Positions 58,631-64,000 of a DNA stretch of 64,000 nt are shown piece after piece (the first letter of the stretch is position 1; each line of letters begins with the position of its first letter). Position numbers and translations under genes: made by a program. This DNA is from Halomonas sp. HL-48 (GTDB taxonomy: Bacteria > Pseudomonadota > Gammaproteobacteria > Pseudomonadales > Halomonadaceae): assembly GCF_001314875.1 (NCBI RefSeq), contig NZ_LJZS01000007.1:1-64000 (forward strand). The letters are read 5' to 3'. The notes below the pieces were generated by a model, which was given only the letters and a program-made list of their open reading frames with translations, searched no databases and had not been told where the DNA came from.

Positions 58631-59685
58631 TCGTCATTGATCCTCGGGGCGTTGCGGATGAGTTCATGCACATACGCGAGCTTGTCGCGTACCGCCTGGG
58701 CTATCACGCCGGGCGCCAGGTCCAGCAGCCCCATGTCGCGGTTGAGCTCATTGACCGCCATGCCCGCCTGATGGAAAGCCTGCAGCATGCCGTCCAGCGA
58801 GCCGTCATACTCGGCTCGTGACAGCCCCATGTGCATGGCGGTATCCAGCACCGCCACCATATCCAGATAGAACGCAAAGGTTTCCGCAAAGTCTTCCCAC
58901 GGGTGCATGGCGGCATACGCCGAAATGAAGCGTGTCGGCCAGTCGGCGGGTGCCCCTTGTTGGTAATAGTGTTCCAGCGCATCCGCGTAGCTGGGGTGGT
59001 GATGATCGCCAAACACCCGGCGGCAGGTTGCTTCGTCGCGCGCCTTGACCAGTAGATCCCAGTAGTAGTGGCCGATTTCATGGCGAAAGTGACCGATCAA
59101 GGTGCGATGGGATTCGTTCATGTCGACCCGCAGGCGCTCACGTTCGACATCGTCGGCTTCTTTGACGTTGATGGTGATGTGGCCGTTGGCGTGACCGGTA
59201 TAGACTTTTTCCTGACTGGCGGTTGAGCGCCACAGCCCCTGGTCGGGCAGCGCATCGGCCATGAAGGAGAAGCTGAGCGGCACCTGGATGGCATCACCGT
59301 TGGTGCCATGGGGCAGACCCAGCACATCGAGGGTGTGAAACAGCCGACGCTTGGCGGCTTCGAGCGCTGCCCAGCGTTCACGGTTGCCCTCAATCGTCAT
59401 ATCCGGAATCACCGCGTTATATCGACAGCAGTCGCACAATTTGTCGCCATGCCCGTCGTCCATGACCACCATCCGATTGCAGACATTGTCGAAGGCGTAG
59501 TTATGGCACTTCATCAGGGGAGTGGCGCAGTCTGAATGAGTGCAGCGATAGCCGCCTTCGGGCAGCGCTTCCAGCGCGACGATGTTGGCACACGCCGGGC
59601 ACCAGCCCACCTCTGACCGGCAGGCAAGGCAGTGGGTGTTTTCAAAGAACAGCGGGTTGCCACAGCGGCAGCTGAACGTCTGCAT
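58609..59685 (-). CDS. zinc-ribbon plus putative zinc-binding metallopeptidase
   Basis: N-terminal paired Cys motifs (CRCGNPLFFENTHCLACRSEVGWCPAC); HFRHEIGHYYWDLLV (HExxH); HPWEDFAETFAFYLDMV. Confidence 0.9.
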   Translation of the reverse strand: MQTFSCRCGNPLFFENTHCLACRSEVGWCPACANIVALEALPEGGYRCTHSDCATPLMKCHNYAFDNVCNRMVVMDDGHGDKLCDCCRYNAVIPDMTIEGNRERWAALEAAKRRLFHTLDVLGLPHGTNGDAIQVPLSFSFMADALPDQGLWRSTASQEKVYTGHANGHITINVKEADDVERERLRVDMNESHRTLIGHFRHEIGHYYWDLLVKARDEATCRRVFGDHHHPSYADALEHYYQQGAPADWPTRFISAYAAMHPWEDFAETFAFYLDMVAVLDTAMHMGLSRAEYDGSLDGMLQAFHQAGMAVNELNRDMGLLDLAPGVIAQAVRDKLAYVHELIRNAPRINDDQSSSIS

Positions 59686-59817
59686 GCAGGTCTCCTGGTG
59701 GTGAGTCGCCTAAAACGGTGTTGGCGGGATAGTTCTCAAGCATAGCCAGCCACGCGTGGCGGGGGAAAGGCTAATTGACGCCGCGGGCGAGATTCTGTTT
59801 ACTCGTGCCATGGCCCT

Positions 59818-59833
59818 TTGACGTTTACGTCAA
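59818..59833. promoter_or_regulatory. LiuR-like palindromic operator upstream of methylmalonate-semialdehyde dehydrogenase
   Basis: TTGACGT-TT-ACGTCAA, perfect 7-bp arms, 107 bp upstream of mmsA. Confidence 0.55.
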
Positions 59834-59939
59834 CTTGCTGTGATGCGCTATTGAGCTTGCGGCGACGTCCCTTTGCTACGCATGCCGCCACGCTGTCGAC
59901 CGGCGCCGATCCCCCCATAATGACAACAGGAGCAATGCC

Positions 59940-61439
59940 ATGTCCGTTCGCGAAATCCCCATGTATATCGATGGTCAGCCCGTCACGTCGCAAAGCCGGG
60001 AGTGGCGCGACGTGGTGAATCCGGCCACCCAGGCAGTCGTCGCCCGCGTACCCTTCTGTACCGCAGACGAAGTCGAGCGCGCCGTTGCCAGCGCCAAAAC
60101 AGCCTTCAAGGAATGGCGCAAGGTGCCACTGGGCAAGCGCATGCGCATCATGCTCAAGCTGCAGGCATTGATTCGTGAGCACACCCCCGAACTGGCGGCG
60201 CTAATTACCGAGGAGCACGGCAAGACGCTGCCGGATGCCGAAGGTGAGGTGGGGCGCGGGCTGGAAGTGGTGGAGCATGCCTGCTCGATCACCTCGCTGC
60301 AGCTTGGCGAGCTGGCCGACAATGCCGCCAACGAAGTCGATGTCTACACCATGCACCAGCCGCTGGGCGTCGGGGCGGGCATTACCGCCTTCAACTTTCC
60401 GATCATGCTGCCGTGCTTCATGTTCCCGCTGGCCATTGCCACCGGCAATACCTTCGTTCTGAAACCCTCTGAGCAGGACCCAAGCTCGACCATGAGGTTG
60501 GTCGAACTGGCCCATGAGGCTGGTATTCCCGCGGGGGTGTTGAACGTGGTTCACGGCGGCCCTGAGGTGGCCAATCAGATCGCCGATCACCAGGATATCA
60601 AGGCGCTGTCGTTCATCGGCTCGACCCACGTAGGCTCACTGCTCTACAACCGGTCCGCCGCCGCGGGCAAACGTATGCAGGCGATGATGGGCGCTAAAAA
60701 CCATTGCGTGGTTATGCCGGACGCCAATCGCAGCCAAGCCATCGACAGCCTGCTGGGTTCCGCCTTCGGGGCCGCCGGGCAGCGCTGCATGGCCAACTCG
60801 GTAGTGGTGCTGGTCGGTGAAGCTCGCCAATGGCTGGATGACATTGTCCAGGGTGCGCGCGGTATGACCGTCGGCCCTGGTACCCAGCGCGATGCGGATC
60901 TGGGTCCGCTGGTGTCTCCCCAGGCCAAAGAGCGGGTCGAGCGCCTGATTACGGCCGGCGAGAAGGAAGGCGCCAGGCTGATGGTCGACGGTCGTGGCTG
61001 CACGGTGGAGGGTTACCCTGACGGCAACTTCGTGGGGCCGACGCTGTTTGCCGACGTCACCGCGGAGATGACGGTGTACCGCGAGGAAATCTTTGGCCCG
61101 GTGCTCTGCGTGGTCAACGTGGACACCCTGGATGACGCCATCGCCTTTATCAACGCCAACCCCAACGGCAACGGCACGTCGATCTTTACCAACTCCGGCT
61201 GGGTCGCGCGGCGCTTCGAAACCGATATCGATGTGGGCCAGATAGGTATCAACGTGCCCATTCCGGTGCCGGTCGCCTACTTCAGCTTTACCGGTTCGCG
61301 TGGATCGAAGCTGGGTGATCTGGGGCCGAACGGCAAGCAGGCGATTGCCTTCTGGACGCAAACCAAGACCGTGACCGCTCGCTGGTTCGAGCCGGAGAAC
61401 GTTTCCAGCGGTATCAACAGCACTATCTCGCTTGGCTGA
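59940..61439 (+). CDS. mmsA: CoA-acylating methylmalonate-semialdehyde dehydrogenase
   Basis: GITAFNFPIMLPCFMFPLAIATGNTFVLKPSEQDPSS, GAKNHCVVMPDA, FGAAGQRCMANSV. Confidence 0.94.
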   Translation: MSVREIPMYIDGQPVTSQSREWRDVVNPATQAVVARVPFCTADEVERAVASAKTAFKEWRKVPLGKRMRIMLKLQALIREHTPELAALITEEHGKTLPDAEGEVGRGLEVVEHACSITSLQLGELADNAANEVDVYTMHQPLGVGAGITAFNFPIMLPCFMFPLAIATGNTFVLKPSEQDPSSTMRLVELAHEAGIPAGVLNVVHGGPEVANQIADHQDIKALSFIGSTHVGSLLYNRSAAAGKRMQAMMGAKNHCVVMPDANRSQAIDSLLGSAFGAAGQRCMANSVVVLVGEARQWLDDIVQGARGMTVGPGTQRDADLGPLVSPQAKERVERLITAGEKEGARLMVDGRGCTVEGYPDGNFVGPTLFADVTAEMTVYREEIFGPVLCVVNVDTLDDAIAFINANPNGNGTSIFTNSGWVARRFETDIDVGQIGINVPIPVPVAYFSFTGSRGSKLGDLGPNGKQAIAFWTQTKTVTARWFEPENVSSGINSTISLG

Positions 61440-61509
61440 CGACAACGCTGAGCCTCCCTTCAGCCGGATAACCGCTTAAGGGAGGCGCTGGAAAGCTTGA
61501 GGCAATCGC

Positions 61510-62202
61510 CTAGAAGTCTTCAAAAATCGGCAGGCTCTCTTCCAGCAGCCGTTCGATGGGGTCCAACTGACTTTCGTGCAGCACCAGCAGCGACGGCTCG
61601 GTGATAAAGTGATTGCCGGTGGGTACCAGCAGCGCAAATTCGCCCTCTTCAAGATGAAATTCGTGAATCTCGCGCAGCCCATTGGGCGTGTAGCATTGGG
61701 CGCAGCGATAGGCTTCGTCCTCGCCGTAGACCAGGCGATGGTACATTTTGAACAGCGTGTAGAGCGCCAGGCCGCCTTCGAATGCCGGCCAGCGCGCCGG
61801 GATCGTGCGCGTCTCGTCGCTTAACGTCTGGCCATCTGCCTCGGCGTTGGCAATGGCATCTTCCAGCGGGGCGGCCAGCAGGGCGTCGTCATCGGCGGGC
61901 AGGGTCAGGTTGTCTTTTGACGCCTGGGTAAACTCATTCACCGCGCGTTTGAAATCGGCCACGGTATGCAGGGGGTAGTCGACGTGCTGCAGATCCTGGG
62001 GTTCGAAACCGCCGTTTTCCCACCCGTGGATCACGCGTAGCGTCATCAGACCGCGTTTCATCGGGCGTGCCAGCAACAGGTACAACGAGATGTGAATGTG
62101 TAGCTGCCGTTCGTCGGTATCGTTCTCAAACGCGTTGTAGGGGTCTGCAAACAGCTTGTGTAGCTTGCCCGGCGTATGTTCCTTGGCTTCTGTATAGCGC
62201 AT
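61510..62202 (-). CDS. conserved hypothetical protein
   Basis: 230-aa ORF with plausible context; no family recognised. Confidence 0.65.
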   Translation of the reverse strand: MRYTEAKEHTPGKLHKLFADPYNAFENDTDERQLHIHISLYLLLARPMKRGLMTLRVIHGWENGGFEPQDLQHVDYPLHTVADFKRAVNEFTQASKDNLTLPADDDALLAAPLEDAIANAEADGQTLSDETRTIPARWPAFEGGLALYTLFKMYHRLVYGEDEAYRCAQCYTPNGLREIHEFHLEEGEFALLVPTGNHFITEPSLLVLHESQLDPIERLLEESLPIFEDF

Positions 62203-62416
62203 CAGCGTTATCCCTTTGAGCGAACCGTTTTATTGTAGCGCGCGGTTTCTTTAACGTTATCGGGTTATCTGCTGAGTATGGCGAGCGGTCGCCCAGATTG
62301 AAAGGCCCTGGCGCGTGAAACGCAGAAAGCCTGCGCGCTTCGGCACATTCTTGGCGCTTTACGCTGACGCCGTTATCGTTGAGGATACTACCCGCTCAGA
62401 AAATTGTTCATTCACT

Positions 62417-62504
62417 GTCGCCAGGGGAGCCCCAACGGGCTGAGAGTGCGCTTCGCGCTTACCCTGGAACCTGATCCGGATGATACCGGCGGAGGAAGTG
62501 CGAC
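62417..62504 (+). ncRNA. TPP (thiamine pyrophosphate) riboswitch
   Basis: GGGGAGCCC..CGGGCTGAGAGTGCG..ACCCTGGAACCTGATCCGGATGATACCGGCGGAGGAA, closed by GTCGC/GCGAC. Confidence 0.95.
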
Positions 62505-63884
62505 ATGCCTTACCTGACATCAGCCGTGCTTGCCGCGGCACTCGGTTGTTTCATTCTGCTTGGTCTGCGTGCCCGCTGGGTCGATGGCACGGTTGACGAC
62601 TACATCACCGCGCGCAATTCCCAGTCGGGGGGCACGCTGGGGTTATCCTTCCTTGCCTCGGGCATGGGCGCGTGGATCCTATTTGCCCCGCCGGAAATCG
62701 GTGCCTTTGTGGGGCCTGTGGCGCTTGCCGGGTATGCCATCGGGTCGGCCCTGCCGTTCATCGTCCTGGGGCTTTATGGGCCTGCTATCCGCCGTGCGCT
62801 GCCCGAGGGCAGGAGCATCGCCGAGTTCGCCCAGGCCTGCTATGGCAGCGGCGTGCGGCGCTGGGTGTCGTTGGTGTCGGTGGCCTACATGGCGTGTTTT
62901 CTGGCCGCCGAGCTGACCGCTATTGGCGCGATTACTGCGCTGCTTTCCGATGTGCCTCCCGCCGCCGTGGTGCTGGGCGTTGCGCTAAGTACCCTGGCCT
63001 ATACCGTGATCGGCGGACTGCGGGCGAGCCTTGCCACCGACCGCTGGCAGGCCTGGCTGCTGGTGGCGTTATTGATTATCGTCAGCGGCGTGGCGTTTAA
63101 CTACCTGCCCGATATGCCCACGACCTCCTCGATGCCCAGCGTCCCGCTAGGCGAGGCGCTGGGGGTCGCGCTGACGTTAGTGATCGCGGTTACCGCGGCC
63201 AACCTTTTCCATCAGGGTTATTGGCAGCGGGTGTGGGCCGCCCAGGATGCCGGAAGCCTGGGCCGCGGCGCCTGGCTGGGCGGTGGCATGACCGTTGCCG
63301 TGGTCATGGTGATTGGCGGCCTGGGAATGCTGGCCGCAATGAGCGGCGTTGAGCTTGGCAGTCCGCCTATGCCGTTTTTTGCGCTGCTGGGCAATGCGCC
63401 GTCCTGGTTGGGGCTTGTGGCGCTGGTGCTGGCCGTGACGCTGGTGGCCTCGAGCGTGGATACGCTGCAAAACGCGATCGCCTCGCTGCTGGTCTCCCAG
63501 CATGAACAGCAGGGCAGGTCGCTGACCACGGCGCGCTGGCTGACCGTCGCGCTGATGGTGCCGGTGGTGGTGATCGCGCTGCAGGGGCTCTCGGTGCTGC
63601 GACTGTTTTTGGTTGCCGATCTGCTATGTGCCGCGATCGTCGTACCGGTGCTGCTGGGACTATGGCGGCGCATGAGCGCCGTGGCGGCGATTGCCGGCGG
63701 CCTTGCTGGGTTGCTGGGCGCCGTGCTGCCAGGCTGGGTGGCGAATGGCAGCCTGGCTGCCGGCCTCATGGCGGCCACCTTTCCCAACGGCATCCCCACG
63801 CTCGGCCCTTTCTTGGGCGCGCTGTGCGCTTCCACGCTGGTCAGCGTTGGTCTCGCGATGGTCGGGCGTTTCCGTACACATTGA
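62505..63884 (+). CDS. sodium:solute symporter (SSS) family protein, predicted thiamine or thiamine-precursor transporter
   Basis: SSS fold (DDYITARNSQSGGTLGLSFLASGMGAWILFAPPEIGAFVG); ATG abuts the TPP riboswitch. Confidence 0.85.
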   Translation: MPYLTSAVLAAALGCFILLGLRARWVDGTVDDYITARNSQSGGTLGLSFLASGMGAWILFAPPEIGAFVGPVALAGYAIGSALPFIVLGLYGPAIRRALPEGRSIAEFAQACYGSGVRRWVSLVSVAYMACFLAAELTAIGAITALLSDVPPAAVVLGVALSTLAYTVIGGLRASLATDRWQAWLLVALLIIVSGVAFNYLPDMPTTSSMPSVPLGEALGVALTLVIAVTAANLFHQGYWQRVWAAQDAGSLGRGAWLGGGMTVAVVMVIGGLGMLAAMSGVELGSPPMPFFALLGNAPSWLGLVALVLAVTLVASSVDTLQNAIASLLVSQHEQQGRSLTTARWLTVALMVPVVVIALQGLSVLRLFLVADLLCAAIVVPVLLGLWRRMSAVAAIAGGLAGLLGAVLPGWVANGSLAAGLMAATFPNGIPTLGPFLGALCASTLVSVGLAMVGRFRTH

Positions 63885-63947
63885 GCAAAGCGGTGGCGTT
63901 CGCGGTATGCTGGTAGTCCCCCGCCTACCAGCATGGGTGACACGCTA

Positions 63948-64000
63948 ATGAACTATCCAATTTTGCCCGACGAAGAGGCACGCCTGTCAGCGCTTTACGA
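63948..64000 (+). CDS. 5' end of a truncated CDS, possibly a GAF-domain signalling protein
   Basis: MNYPILPDEEARLSALY..., the type of N-terminus seen in GAF/GGDEF proteins; cut by the window edge. Confidence 0.45.
   Translation, partial: MNYPILPDEEARLSALY

Noticed and set aside
1-64000. CRISPR array, rRNA or tRNA genes, prophage or known anti-phage defence island
   Set aside because: No regularly spaced repeats, no cloverleaf or rRNA signatures, and no phage structural, integrase or nuclease/toxin genes recognised on reading both strands; the only mobile-element signal is the group II intron end.

Overview
64 kb chromosomal window from a GC-rich gammaproteobacterium; gene content looks Halomonas-like (inference). 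Most of it is ordinary core metabolism and transport. The window opens on the 3' end (domains V and VI) of a group II intron whose body lies outside. Next come: a compact Mrp/complex-I-like ion-transport operon; BrkB; a histidine kinase plus YN-GYP response regulator pair; PIN-PhoH; CDF transporter; YbaK; DbpA; RIO kinase; ABC exporter; FabV; the arginine succinyltransferase (aruCFGDB) operon; BluB; two diguanylate cyclases around a DUF2252 gene; slipin/NfeD; a large AsmA/TamB-like protein; a TRAP transporter; a CoA-acylating methylmalonate-semialdehyde dehydrogenase behind a LiuR-like palindrome; and a TPP riboswitch controlling an SSS-family symporter. The strongest candidate for a poorly described system is 49.1-59.7 kb: two transglutaminase-fold proteins (one with DUF2126), a fused ATP-grasp/alpha-E protein, separate ATP-grasp and alpha-E proteins, and a Zn-ribbon metallopeptidase. 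Its two divergent arms each start behind a near-consensus sigma-54 (-24/-12) element in one 354-bp intergenic region. The fused ATP-grasp copy appears to have lost its catalytic signatures while the stand-alone copy keeps them.
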